A DNA stretch of 64,000 nt from Turbatrix aceti (GCA_963969345.1 OZ017770.1:3977246-4041245), one strand, 5' to 3'. Shown: positions 12,301 to 23,468, numbered from the stretch's first letter. Translations and numbers: made by a program. Notes: a model not told the origin generated them from the letters alone.

Positions 12301-13288
12301 TCAGAGGTTTTTTTGACACTTGACATTTTTCTGCATAACCATAACCTTTTTTTCAGCAGTGCCAAAGAGTCGCACAGCTATCTTGTGAACCCTGAAATCC
12401 TGGGTGCTGCCACCTCATTAGCATTGTTGCCGAACTATCAACTTGCTCTGGCAGACAACGAATTTGGTCTTTCGATTTACAACTTGTTTTCCAAAGAACT
12501 AAAACGTGTAAACGATCAAGCAAAATGGAAAAATCCTCAAAGTTTGATTTATTGTCACCGCGCCAAGCAGTTGCTGGTGAGACAATGCAAACGCTTAGCA
12601 CAAAAGATTTACAATTTTTTCTAGGTGATTTGCGAGTACTCAAACCAAAGTGACGGCAACTATGAATTATCGATATGCCGATTCAACTTAAATTTAGAAC
12701 TCATAAATCACATTGAGGCTCCAAAATACGTCAAGGAATACGAAGCGGTATCCAATACCTTCTGCCATTGTCCAAAAACTGACTACATCTATTTTGTCGC
12801 AAATACTGTGACCGATGCATTTATATACGAGCTAAACACCGATGGTCGATGGACTGAAATCTACCACGGAGAGGGAAAGAATTTCACCAGTATCAATGTG
12901 CTGGCTTACATTGGTATGTACAAAAGTTGAAAAACAAAAGCACAGAAACATTAATTTGATTTTTTTAGAGCCAGTTACGGAATTGATCATGATCGACACC
13001 ACTCGGGATTATTTATTCATCCTCTCGTTTTATAATTCGACGAAAGCAGATCAAAGATACGTCGCCGCGTGCGAAAAGCCAACATCCTTGACTTTCGACG
13101 AACGCGGACATTTCTTTGTCTTTGATAAGCGGACTTCTAAAATCAGCTTGCATTCCAAGCTGGATTTCATTGAGTCTTTTGAAGTCGCATTTTTTGCTAG
13201 CGCAAACACCCAAATTGCGGCACGAGACGGACTCGTCGCCGCCCTCAATGCTAACAAAAAACACCTTCGCATTTATAAGTACTACTAA
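6384..13288 (+). CDS. Giant low-complexity protein (2219 aa) with C-terminal propeller-like region
   Basis: Six exons (6384-6445, 6495-6663, 6707-12306, 12357-12576, 12625-12913, 12969-13288) keep one frame for 6660 nt. Exon 3 alone is 5.6 kb. Residues about 80-1940 are almost entirely Pro/Gln/Thr/Ser/Glu/Val-rich and probably disordered. The short motif IPVxIE (variants IPITIENQ, IPVVIENQ) recurs throughout, and five tandem 52-53-aa repeats lie near the middle. Two RVxF-type sequences flank the disordered part: PRVQFSDK near the N-terminus and SRVRFSEQ near the C-terminal end of exon 3. The last 270 residues are folded-looking. They contain strand-rich units such as LTFDERGHFFVFDK, reminiscent of NHL/beta-propeller blades. 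No signal peptide or membrane segment is seen, so it is likely cytoplasmic. I do not recognise the family. A scaffold role would be inference from its architecture. Confidence 0.8.
8867..9658 (+). repeat. Five tandem 52-53-codon repeats inside the giant ORF
   Basis: Each unit follows the pattern (P/L)I(I/P)IKVM...DIPVxNxTPDIxxPVxVAxxSLGxSVPIQVIEKE. The first two units are most alike, as are units 3 to 5 (which share NYPDT), suggesting stepwise duplication. The reading frame is kept because the unit is about 156-159 bp. Confidence 0.85.
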
Positions 13289-13333
13289 ACCCATTTATTA
13301 TTTGAACGTAAGCAACGGTAATCAGATTATGAC

Positions 13334-13339
13334 AATAAA
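13334..13339 (+). terminator. Polyadenylation signal of the giant-protein gene
   Basis: AATAAA lies 46 nt after the TAA stop on the same strand. This is the usual distance for a short 3' untranslated region. Confidence 0.5.
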
Positions 13340-13648
13340 ACAAAGTTTGACTGAAAACAGAACACAAAAAAACACGTAAATTTCTGAAATTACTTTTTTT
13401 TCCAAATCTCAACAACAGATGGTCAGAGTTTTTTTTGAAAAAAAACTTACGGAAATTGTTCTGACTTAGATCACGTTCACCTGAGAATCAGAGGAGGGCA
13501 ATCCAAAGTCATTCAAAATCAGCAGCGAATAAACATGAATGCTTTGAGATTTCTGACCTCTGTGGACTACTGGAAGCAGACTCGTTGTTACTGCTGCCGT
13601 AACCGCAGATTTCCCGTTCTTGTGGGCTGGCAAGCAGTATCTCGGAGT

Positions 13649-15420
13649 TCACCGGCAATAGTACAAGTTGGTATTTTTGAGGCGCTGAAATGTTGTTTTT
13701 CAGGTGACATAAAAAAAATGTTTTTTACCTTTAAGGGATTATTCTGAGCTGCACTGTCGCAGACTCCAACAGGCGTCCCTTCTGGTAAACCGCCGAGTTT
13801 TACCAGCGTCCGTTGGAGCGAATTGACGTATGTGCCGCTGCAGAAGATTTAAAATTTGGTAGAACCAAAAAAAATATCTAGCTAAAAAAACAAGAAACTC
13901 CAAAACCAGCAGAGTTTTTCAAATTGTTTGTACGTTTAGACCAGATGCGTTGAGGGGAGAGGGCATATGTATATTCTGGGATGGGGAAAGCTAAGCTAAA
14001 ATGACAATCAATTAAATTAATTGGAAAAAAAAGTTATCCTAAACCATCTATTGTTGAGATTTTTTAAAAGTAATGAATCAGAGGTTTTGTTTTGCCTTTG
14101 ATCATAATTTCCCCGGCTAAAGAAAAAACCATCCACCTCTGACCCTGGCAAATTGTATAAATGCCTGGTTTGCAGCTGGCGGCTGCCTGATTTGCAACAC
14201 TGGAATGAGAAACACTAATCGCACTTTTAAACCGTAAATAAATGCGCGGTTTTTTGTTCCGCGATGACACTGCCTTAACGAAGTCGTTAGCTTAATGGTT
14301 ATGTATTGTTTTTAGCGACATCCTGGTAATTTTGAATTCTATTTATTATATGTACGCGCCAAAAATGTGTGGATCCTGGACATAATATGTAAACATAAAA
14401 AATAAATATAAAAAAAAAACATGACGCAAAAAAAATGCCGAAAGGCCGAGTTTCCTAGACATAACAATGTTCATTCATTCTTTCATTCATTAAGATGCAT
14501 TTCCTGTTAGCTAGGATCAATTTCTATTGTAAAATTGGCACAAAGGGTATACATTAATACGCGCACGACGAAATAATCAACAGGGGACAAAGGATAAAAT
14601 TAATTTAATAGAAAAATATTTATTGAAAATGCGCGAAGAACAGTATTAGAACAATGAAAAAAATAGCAAACAGTTATTGAAATACACGAATTTCATATAA
14701 ATGCAACGCGTTCGATTTTCAAAAAAAAATTACGGTAAAACTCAACCCCATTGCAGAAATGAAAATGTGCATAGATAGAAAAAAAACAGGAGCTGTCTTT
14801 ACAATCAACACCTCAATTAGATGTATTGTATTGAATAAAAGCAATACAACACGTCTCATCGTTTTTTACGGTCTCAAACCCGGAAAAGCACATTAACAAG
14901 GACAATTGTGATAATCCGGGACTCCGAAGGAATATCATAAACCACGTTTGATCGCGTTAAACATACAATAATAAAATAATACAAATAGTTTTGCACCTGC
15001 CTGATATCACCAATCACATTAGTTTTTTTTAATCCCGGCATTAAAAGCTTCATATTTTTTTAAATTTCCGTAAAAACTCACGCTTTATGGATATTGCACA
15101 AAAAAGAAGAAGTACTGGCCTTGCTTCTTTTTTGACTGACCTTTACGGCTGCAAGAAGACAAAGGTGGTGATGCAAAGTTGAGATCAAAAAGTTCTTAAA
15201 GCAGGTTACCGGCCGACGTGTTTGCAAGACCGTCTTTGAGTCAGCAGCCGTTTTTTTACATGGCACGCTACAAATACTTATTTTTTTTCAGATTGATGTT
15301 GAAAAAAAAATACCTTTTTAGGGCGAGAAGGGAGAGCCCGGTACCTCTACCGGTCCAGAGCAACAGATCCTTTTCGAGAGACAAAACATCGGAGTTTGTC
15401 TTCTCTAAAGGGGGGCGCTT
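13649..15420 (-). CDS. Unrecognised gene, 3' part (145 aa resolved)
   Basis: Reading the minus strand, exons 15314-15420, 15082-15267, 13729-13837 and 13649-13684 join in phase (438 nt) to a TGA stop. The introns have GT..AG ends; one is 1.2 kb, the others 44-46 nt. The resolved C-terminus contains SDVLSLEKDLLLWTGRGTG, then a basic stretch, then a segment with LVKLGGLPEGTPVGVCDS and a tyrosine-rich end. I recognise no domain. Exon 15314-15420 has a diverged counterpart at 17592-17702, so this seems to be a small tandem family. The 5' end is not resolved. An apparent upstream exon ending at a 10-G run (15588-15597) has the wrong phase by one base, and exon 15999-16065 is also likely to belong. 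Confidence 0.5.
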
Positions 15421-18250
15421 CTAGAAGCCTGGCGTTTTCATGCGCATGTGTCGAACATTCAAAGGGAAACGGTATTGTCTGCAGCGACCTACGCATTTGT
15501 AACATGCGTTTTTCACCGGTGTACTAAAATATTTTTTTATGATCGCACTTTATGTAATTATGAATAGTGTTCTTACCTCAATGGGAAGGGGGGGGGGAAT
15601 TCGCTCGAGCGTATCATGGCTGTGTCATCACCGCAGTTGCATAGGAACTCACGAGTCCTAACAAATTGTCGCGGCTTATCGGAGCTCTTTTGATGTTTGA
15701 TACCGACGATCAGACACATGGGGTTGCCGTATAAGATTTAGGTGTTTAGAACAGAAATAAAGATACCCGCAAAAATGTGGTCTGCCACAAATACACAATT
15801 TCGACTTTGAATAAGTGGTGGATTTAAACAAATGAAGCTAAAATTGTAATTTACTTTATCTGGACAACAATTTTACAAGTCTATAAATAAACCTTGCAAT
15901 GCCTGGATTAAAAAAACTAAATGTGAGGTGATATCAAAGATATTTGGTTTTACACATCATTAAAAATATTGTCTGATTGAAGATATTCTACCTTCTACCT
16001 ATGCAACCGCCGAAACCCAGGGCCAATTGTATGACTGAGTGTTCAGTGAATAAGCGTTCTGTCTGCTGGACAAGAAAAAAATAATGCATTGCACACAGGA
16101 GTGCAGCACTTCTGTCTGGCATTAAGATTTTTAAACAGTAAGCGATGGGCGCTTTTCGTGGTCGAGATGCGATGGCCAACGTTTTTTAAACATAGAATGC
16201 AAACACAGGGTCAACTATTTATAGTACTTGTTTTCGAAAAAAATCTACAGTATCTTTATTATGTGTTTGCATTTCTTCTATTTCTTAAACAAAGTTTATT
16301 GTATGCGGTTTGGAAAAGTAAAACTATTCATACTAGTCACATAATAAAATGTGTGCTCCGCTTCAAATTGTGTATACAAAAAATTCATAAGAGTACAATC
16401 TGTAAGCATTAATAATGTGTTTTGAAAGCGCACACAATCAGTATTGAGCACGGTCTTGTTGCGAATGAACCAACATCAAGACTGGTATCACGTATTTTAA
16501 TAAGAATTGACGGAAATTATGAAAATAAAGTTGTACGATGCGCATGTTTTATCTCTTTTTCGTAAGCGAAAAAGAGAATTTAAAAACTGATTACTGTTCA
16601 TATTAAAATGCAAGCATGACTTTAAAAAACATTTATTAATATCTCAAAACCCGGAACGGGGGGCGTGTCGACGATCCATAGGGATCGTACAAGGTGCCAG
16701 CTGATAAGTCCATCCTGACTACAAAAATAATTCGCTGTTTATTAATTACAATGAAAATAAACAAGTTATAACAATGAAAATTCCGAACTCCGCGTCGACA
16801 TCCATCGACAAAGGTAGACGTTCCATGGAATCGCATTATGATATTGTATGTTATGTGGTGCTAACCATTGAGAAGGACAGTAAATAAATAAATTAAACAG
16901 AATAAAATAAAATAAAATAAAAAAATAAATAAAATAAATCACATTGCGACAAAGTGTTTTGAAGTAGCCGATTAAATGCTGTCTGGAGTCAAAAAGTGAT
17001 ATATCTGGAACATTAGTAGGAAAAAAATATCGTACTTTTAACAATTTTTATCTGTCGAATTTCTCAAAACATTAAAGCTTTTTGATCTCGAGAGCTGCGA
17101 AACTTTGCATTTGTCTAGTTACCCATGGTTTGGACATGAAGTGCGTTCTGAAAAATACCACTGTTTATTTTTAAACCATAATATCACTTACCAAGTCTGT
17201 AAATTGGCATTTTGCACATTAGTGGGGCCATCAAATTTAATGTAGTTCAAAATATCCATGCCAGAGCGAATCACTTCCGTTCAAAGGACACATCAAGAAC
17301 GACAAACAAAAAAACGAAAAGCACGTTTGGATGGGAAAAAATTAAAGTCCCCAGCATTTTTATCTTTAAACAGATGGCTCAGGCTAAGTTTCGAAAAGTT
17401 TCAACTTACGCATTCATGACTAGATTGATGTAATATCAATAACGCTTTACATGTATTTTCGCGATCCCAGTGCCAGTGCCATGCTGGATTGTTGAGGTAT
17501 TTGCAACTGTGAAGTTGCGACATCTGTTTCGGTGAGGCACGCTAAAATAAGTTGTTTTTAATCAAAAATAATAATAAACAGTCCTACTTACCCTTTGAAA
17601 GGCGAGAAGAGGAATTTCTAACTTGGCAGAATGACTGCCAGAAACCAGATCAACAGATCCTTCACAGTCGAAGACTGCAGAAGGGGGGGCGTATCTTGAA
17701 GTCTGGAAACTCGGCCTTTTGTAAGTCGAAATGGTCATTGTTGAGGAGATTAAGTCGATTTAAAGAAGAGCTTATTTTATCTTCGAAAATGGATAGGAGT
17801 ATTTACAGAGGCGTCTACTTCGATCTAAAAAAATCTGACTTGTTAAGAAGAAAAAAAACATTTTTTATAGATTTAGTCCTGAACCATCTGATTTAAATTT
17901 GATTTAAAAAATATCCCAGAAATAACAAAAAAAAGACCCGTTAGTCATCACGAATCAAAAATTTTTGTGCAGCTTGTGTCAGCTGAAAAACCCTACAACT
18001 GTCTGCCTCGGCAAAATGTATGACTGACTGCAAAAAGTGGTCATCGCAAAAAGAGATCCTGATACACACTGAACACCGTGCAGACAGTGTTGGACATTTT
18101 GACACGAGTAGTGTAAACGACTACGCGATTTTTATCGAGGCTTGATTGTTTTAGTCGCGCTGAAAAAAAATAAAAACAGATCAAAAAGATTTGTGTCGCG
18201 AGTCGCGACTAATGCCGGACCCGGCTGAATCTCATTTTTTATACAAACCA
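15421..18250 (-). other. Unresolved minus-strand exons, paralogous to the preceding gene
   Basis: Segments with coding character and splice-like borders are visible, but I cannot join them with confidence. The first is 15999-16065, beginning QTERLFTEHSVIQ. The second is 17592-17702 (37 codons, ending LEIPLLAFQR), which resembles exon 15314-15420 at both DNA and protein level. The third is a short terminal exon near 16648-16707 with an AATAAA directly after its stop. The fourth is a stretch near 17950-18060 containing SVIHFAEADS, resembling the first. This fits two tandem copies of one unknown gene, the second perhaps decayed. Confidence 0.35.
16861..16945. repeat. A-rich simple repeat (AAAT/AATAA)n
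   Basis: About 80 bases consist of imperfect AAAT, AATAA and AAATAAAT units. It is a microsatellite-like tract inside the unresolved region. Confidence 0.8.
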
Positions 18251-18865
18251 AACACAAAAACTGAATCATCAAAGTCCAAAAAATTGTGTGCTACCGATTG
18301 ATTGTATGGCAGAGTAAAATATTTGTATCATCTAACTTGGATGATCCAAGATACATAAGAAATGAAAGCAATACAAAAAACTGCGATGAAAAATAGGTTT
18401 ACAGGCTTCTTTCTGTTAGTTGACATGATTATTTTTACATTTTTGTTCCAAATCTCCATTTGATCATTAAAATAAAGTAGCGTTAATGACAATCTTTTTC
18501 TAAATTATTCGGTGGGATGTTTCATGGTCGAAAAAAATACGGTGGTTGTGATCAAATGTGGTTTCTCTGAGGCCGGTGCACGTGCGTCGGAACGACAATA
18601 CAAAAAAAACTACCGTATCACACAGTTGGCGGTTTTCTGTGCCACCCCGGACGATTCAAGCATCGTGTATCATGACGTCGTATCTCTGATCGATGAAATA
18701 AAGGTACCCTCCCCGGACCCTAAATTTCGGGTACCCGACAACACTGGATATATTCTAATCGCAATTTATTGCTTCTCTATGTGCGTATCGGATTTAAAAC
18801 CCGTCAACAAAACAAATTTTACATAAGGGAAAAAAACACATCATTGGATGATGGAGATCGGAAGA
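18251..18865. other. No supported gene; downstream of the POU gene
   Basis: A plus-strand open frame at 18512-18826 (104 codons) opposes the 3' untranslated region of the POU gene. It has no domain, no splice support and no clear promoter, so I leave it as a doubtful frame. Confidence 0.3.
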
Positions 18866-20403
18866 TCATTTGGCTTTGAGGATCGATTGCGGGTCGTTCT
18901 TTGCGTCGCGCTTCATCTTCTGGCGGCTGTTGGAAAACCAGTTGCAGACAGCCTGCAAAAAACTCTTTCGTTGAACCCTCCGTCCACCGGCACCCACCTC
19001 GTAGTCCAGAGTAAGATTTTCGCTGATGTCCATGATACGGGCGTGGCCCGGGCGCGGGTTGACAGCGAAAAAGGTCTGCAAAGCGTACTTCTGGACAGCG
19101 TTGAGACAGGTCCGCTTTTTGCGGAGCCGAAAGGGTGGAACGAGGTTGCTGTTGGCGTTGGGAGTCCAGAAGGTGGCGTTGACGTGGAACTTGAGCAGCT
19201 CACGAGGCTCATAGCCTTCGGCGACTTTCTGTTCGACTTCTGTGAGCCATTGTTCGAGGAGAGGACGAAGGTGACACATGTTGGAATGCTTCACGAGCAT
19301 GCTCTCGAAGCGGGAAATGGTCGTCTGGCTGACCGGGATGCCGTACAGCAAGTCAAAGGCGTCGGCGACCATGTACTGGCTGATGCCGTAGAAGCGGCGG
19401 CGTTCTTTGAAATGATTGACGAAGGTTTTCATGTTTTCTTCGTCGTAGAACTTGGTATAGGTGTTACCGTCGGGATTAACGAGCATGAACTTGGTCTCGC
19501 GGCGCTGGTGTTCCTTGCGACGAGGGATTTTGACATCGGTATCAGCAAAATTTGCCTGGCTGAGGATGATGTCAAAGCCCGGCGGCAGCTTGAGTTCCTT
19601 CTTGATGACCTCGGTTTTGATGTTCTTGCGCTTCGGCGGCTTGCGTGCCTTGGTCACCTTGGCGAGGCTGCTGTTTCCCGAAGAACGGCGCTTGCCCCGG
19701 CGACCGTTGGGACGCGAGGAGGGCATGGCGCCGGTGAGGTCGGCGATGGGCTCGAGGCTTGCGACGCCACCCAAGTCGCCGAGGAGATGCTCGTACCCCT
19801 CAACCCTGCAAAACAAATGGCGGAAAATCTGTACATTAGTGTTAACTCTCAGATCATCCTAATTTACTATATAGAACCCGCTGATTCAAGAAATGCTTGA
19901 ATTAGCCCGCGAGCGAGAGTATCAGCGGGTCCGAACTGCTCGCGAATCGCGATTGACACTTCTGCTGCGGCTTTAAAGCCATCAGGCAGCTCGTACAAGA
20001 CTTACGGGTAGTGGTGGTGGTTCAGGTCGTAGACGAAGGAGTCGGTCGGCTGGTCGAATTCGCCGTTGTTGAGAGGAGCGCCAAACGGCATCTGGGAAGT
20101 CATAAAACCCCCTCCGATGTGTTCGCCGCCAATGCCGCTGCCGGTGGAATCGATGGCTCCGTTGGTGCGGCCGTCAGGAGCATTGTCGTCTCGCATGGGA
20201 ATGTTCAGCAACTCGTTACCATACAGGTTGTAAGGGTCGAAGTGCTGGTTATGTTCGGCGGTCGAGTCGGTGGAGTGGACAGGAGACGGCTAAAAAGAAC
20301 CACCAACAGCTCCAATCAGAGATCCTGAACCTGAACAACTTACGAAAGCGTATTCGAAAGCGGCGGGAAGAGGGAGTTCTGAAAAGTTTTTGCCTTGCAC
20401 CAT
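18866..20403 (-). CDS. Divergent POU-domain homeobox transcription factor
   Basis: Exons 20344-20403, 20006-20289, 18998-19805 and 18866-18952 give 412 aa. A His/Asp-rich N-terminus is followed by a basic stretch, then a POU-specific domain (about residues 236-306, core GIPVSQTTISRFE). After a roughly 35-residue linker comes a homeodomain starting at RKKRT (about 343) with the recognition-helix sequence NWFSNSRQK. Canonical POU homeodomains read VWFCNRRQK, so this is clearly divergent: Cys to Ser and Arg to Ser in helix 3. The 45 nt at 18953-18997 can be read through in frame, but they start GTGGGT, end TTTTTTGCAG and would put 15 extra residues before helix 3. Removing them restores the standard 60-residue length. 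The start ATG is the one whose phase fits exon 2. POU proteins are nuclear DNA-binding regulators of cell fate. Confidence 0.88.
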
Positions 20404-21939
20404 TCTTCGTTCGACGGGAGCATCATGACTGACAAGCGTGTACAGAGAACTCGAATCGTTTTTGCTTCCTTATCCTAAATGACTTACCAGAAGTCGAAAT
20501 ATTCTCGCGCGACATGTTTACTTGCCGTAGGATGAGAGCTGTAGACCGGACAACAAAGGAATCGAGGCGAATGGGGCACTACTACAGACTAATAGGGAGG
20601 GTGAGATCGTCCGGTCGAAGCCTAAAAAGTAAGAAGAGTTTTCTTGGGCTACGAAGACACATTTCTGAAAGGAATTGACCCGCTCCGGAGAACGTCGAGG
20701 TCAACAACAACAAAACAGACTAGAAAACAAACTCGATGCACTCCCGATACCATGTGAAAGCTGCGCGAATGTAGCAAAAACAAAAAAATACACACGTTAG
20801 ACCAGAAAATGTCGAATTGAAAGCGCGCAACCACAAAAATGGGATTGGGATAATAAAACAGGACTGAATGGAAATGAGGAAAACTATTTCGTGCTATGAT
20901 TCGCGTGCGCACGCAGGCGCATGGGAATCGCGCTAGGAATAGAGCAGGAATAAAAGCTCTTTTGCTTTCGCGACAGTAAGAAATTCTTACTAAGAATGGG
21001 TCGGCAGTTCCCATGCGCACGCAGGCGCATGGGAATCGTGCTAGGAAGAAGAGATGCTTCGTTTTCGAGCACATAGCCATCGACCGCCGAAACCGAATGA
21101 CCTCCCGATCTTCATCATCTGTTGTTTTTTGCTTTTATATAAATTTTTTTTGTGTTTTCCTGTAAAACTTCAAAAATACAAATTACTTTGGCACGATTTG
21201 CATGCTCCGTCGCGTGGTTTATGTTGTTGTTTTATTCCATTATTTCGTTATTTTACCTGTATTTTTCAGGTTACAACGCCAGCAACAGCGCACTGTTGTT
21301 CAGCGTGTCATCCTGAAGCCACAGCAGTTCAAGTGCCGGGGTGGCGGCGGCGCCGAGGTGGTAGCGGTCGCGGAGGTCGCCGCCGATCTCGACGCCTACA
21401 TGAAGGTTTCGAAACACCCCCGGGTCTCGGCGGCGACGACAGAGTGACAACGTTAACGTATTTTTAAAATCGACGTTACTTCAACAACAAACCACAAAAA
21501 AAATTAAACTCGGCGTTTTTGATTTTATTTACGTCGTTTTTGTCGCATATTTTGTTGTATGGTTGTTTTGCTTGTTGTGTAATATCATAAAAGTGAAAAG
21601 TGATTCGGATATTGGTTTTTTTTTTGGGGGGGGGGGGGTTTGGTTGGATTCAATTTGACATTTCCTGGTCTTTAGATAACATTCCTTGAATGCCTTCTAA
21701 AGCTTGGCTTGGGTCATTCAAGCTTCAGGTTTTATATAACAATTACGGTACGGTTTTCATTTCGTGCTTGGTAACCAATATTTGTAGGTCGCTAAGGATG
21801 ACAACGTTATTTTGCAAGCTTGTAAAACTGTGAAGAGCAATGCCGATACATGAACTACGAGGCGTAGATGATCTTACCTCAACAGACCAAGTTCACTGAG
21901 TTCCAACCGGTTCGAAATTGTTATGAGCAAGTCGGATCA
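20404..21939. other. Upstream region of the POU gene; no supported gene
   Basis: The stretch holds the paired hairpin repeats (20906-21047) and a GC-rich spliced-exon-like stretch on the plus strand at 21270-21447 whose frames are mixed. It also has a T10G13 homopolymer junction (21616-21638). The POU promoter should lie in the first kilobase. Confidence 0.4.
20906..21047. repeat. Two 34-bp direct repeats 108 bp apart, each hairpin-forming
   Basis: Copies at 20906-20939 and 21014-21047 differ at one base. Each contains GCGCATGGGAATCG. The right copy, with its flank, forms a perfect 11-bp inverted repeat (TTCCCATGCGC / GCGCATGGGAA, loop ACGCAG). The left one forms the same stem with three mismatches. 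They lie about 0.5-0.65 kb upstream of the POU start codon. Confidence 0.85.
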
Positions 21940-22470
21940 TCTTGTTGCTTTGGCAAAATTTGTTTTCACACTGGGCATCAGTTGCAAAGCTGTGGGATCA
22001 CCTTTATTCCATGACGTCTTGCGAACTTACAATTCAACGCTAAAGGTGAGTTAGTCTTTTTAGTCTGGGGGAGTCATTTGAAGCACCCGCTGTGATTCCT
22101 ACTATTGAGGTTAGTTTCACTTACAAACAACTATAGTCAAGGGTCCTTTGAAAGTTAAGACGCCCATCCCAGGTCATGACAACTTCAACGAGGTGCTTGC
22201 GTTCTGGCAAAAACAAGAGAAGACTCTTTTCTTTGCTCGCGGCAGAAGTTTGCCGCCGTCTTAGTCAACTGGCAGCAAACCGAGCGCGCCTTTTCTTCAG
22301 TCAACGCCAGTATCGCGGATATGCATCGTACCGGCCTCTCTCTCTCGAAACGGTCGTCGCTATCGAAGTTGTGCACGAACAGACGCTGGCAAACGAACTG
22401 AATCGTACTACGAAGGTGGCTCCGGCCAGCTATGACGACTGTTTGCTGGACATTGAGTGGCTCAACTAAG
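21940..22470 (+). pseudogene. Decayed hAT transposase fragment
   Basis: The translation of 21944-22040 gives ALAKFVFTLGISCKAVGSP, which matches the conserved hAT block with a Gly-Ile-x-Phe-x-x-Val-x-Ser-Pro pattern. About 200 nt further on, a different frame gives NWQQTERAFSSVNASIADMH followed by RTGLSLSKRSSLSKL, the hAT C-terminal dimerisation pattern (xERxFSxxNxIxxxxR). Frame changes and a stop between the blocks show it is broken. hAT enzymes cut and paste elements with 8-bp duplications; this remnant cannot be active. Confidence 0.6.
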
Positions 22471-22517
22471 TTTGACGTTGAATTACATTGGACCCGACAT
22501 TTGTTCCGGATTGGACC

Positions 22518-22858
22518 CAAGGCATAAAATCCGGCAGGCTGGCCGCAAAAGCCGCGCGGCCGGCCGGCTTTCGGACGGCTGCGGGCCGGCCTGAATGTTT
22601 TTAAGCCGGCCGGAAAAGCGGGAAAAAAATTTTCAAGTAATTTTTTCGACCAAAAGCATGATTTTCGAACACTTTTGTGTTGCATTCATCAATATTTTTT
22701 ACTTTTTACCATTAGTAATTGATTAGTACCCCTATTTATACAGTATTTGGTTGTTTTGAACAAAAATTTCTCCAGAATTTCATTACAATTTTAAAAAATG
22801 TTTGTAATTAGGCGGCCGGCCGGCGGCCGCATTTTGAGGCCGGTTTTATGCCTTGAAT
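22518..22858. mobile_element. Second MITE family, 341 bp, 8-bp target duplication
   Basis: The ends are inverted: CAAGGCATAAAATCCGGC on the left and GCCGGTTTTATGCCTTGA on the right. A perfect 8-bp direct repeat ATTGGACC flanks them (22510-22517, 22859-22866). The subterminal parts are GGCCGGCC-rich and the centre is AT-rich, without coding capacity. The 8-bp duplication again points to hAT mobilisation. Confidence 0.85.
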
Positions 22859-22866
22859 TGGACCCT

Positions 22867-23468
22867 CTATCTACGATCGCCTATAATCATCTTCTGACTG
22901 ACCATTGTAGTGTTGGATGTGTAGTAAATGTTCATCATACATTTAGTTCATTGATTATTAGTTTTTGATGTTTTATATGAAGTTTTTTTACAGAAAGCTA
23001 AAATTTCGGGTTTCGTGTCGGTTTCCCGACATTTTCGAGTACCCAACATTCTCGCAAATCATGAAATCATAGTTGATGTATTTATTTGGAATCAAGCGTA
23101 CTCCAAAAAAAATGTTCTTAGCGACTTATCTTATTGCATTGCGGCAATCTTCCTGGGCCGCACAGAAATCAGTCTTTCGTATCAAATTTTCACATGAAAT
23201 CAAACAAAATGCCGCACTTGCGTCAGCTGATCATGAATCAGCATTCAAACAGAAAGCGCATTAAAAAACAACAAAACGATCATTGTTGTTAAAAATGTTA
23301 ACAGTTTCCCACAACTTTACAGTCATTTCAACAAAATACTTTATAAACTGCAGCGTACGGAAGAAAAAAGTGCAGTTTTTTTATCGTGGATAACAAACAC
23401 AATATAGATATAGAAAAAATGATTTCAACGCAATTCAACGTTTAATTTTTTAGCGAACTGCATTGTAA
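22867..23468. other. Intergenic, no supported gene
   Basis: It is AT-rich with short overlapping open frames on the plus strand (23015-23264) that carry no domain or splice evidence. The right part should be the 3' untranslated region of the bZIP gene. Confidence 0.35.

Noticed and set aside
15320..15372. Collagen-like Gly-x-y translation (GEKGEPG) on the plus strand
   Set aside because: Only two or three triplets are present, and the opposite strand holds a spliced exon whose phases fit its neighbours.
18848..19900. 350-codon open frame on the plus strand
   Set aside because: It is the antisense shadow of the POU gene exon; the minus strand carries the POU and homeodomain motifs.
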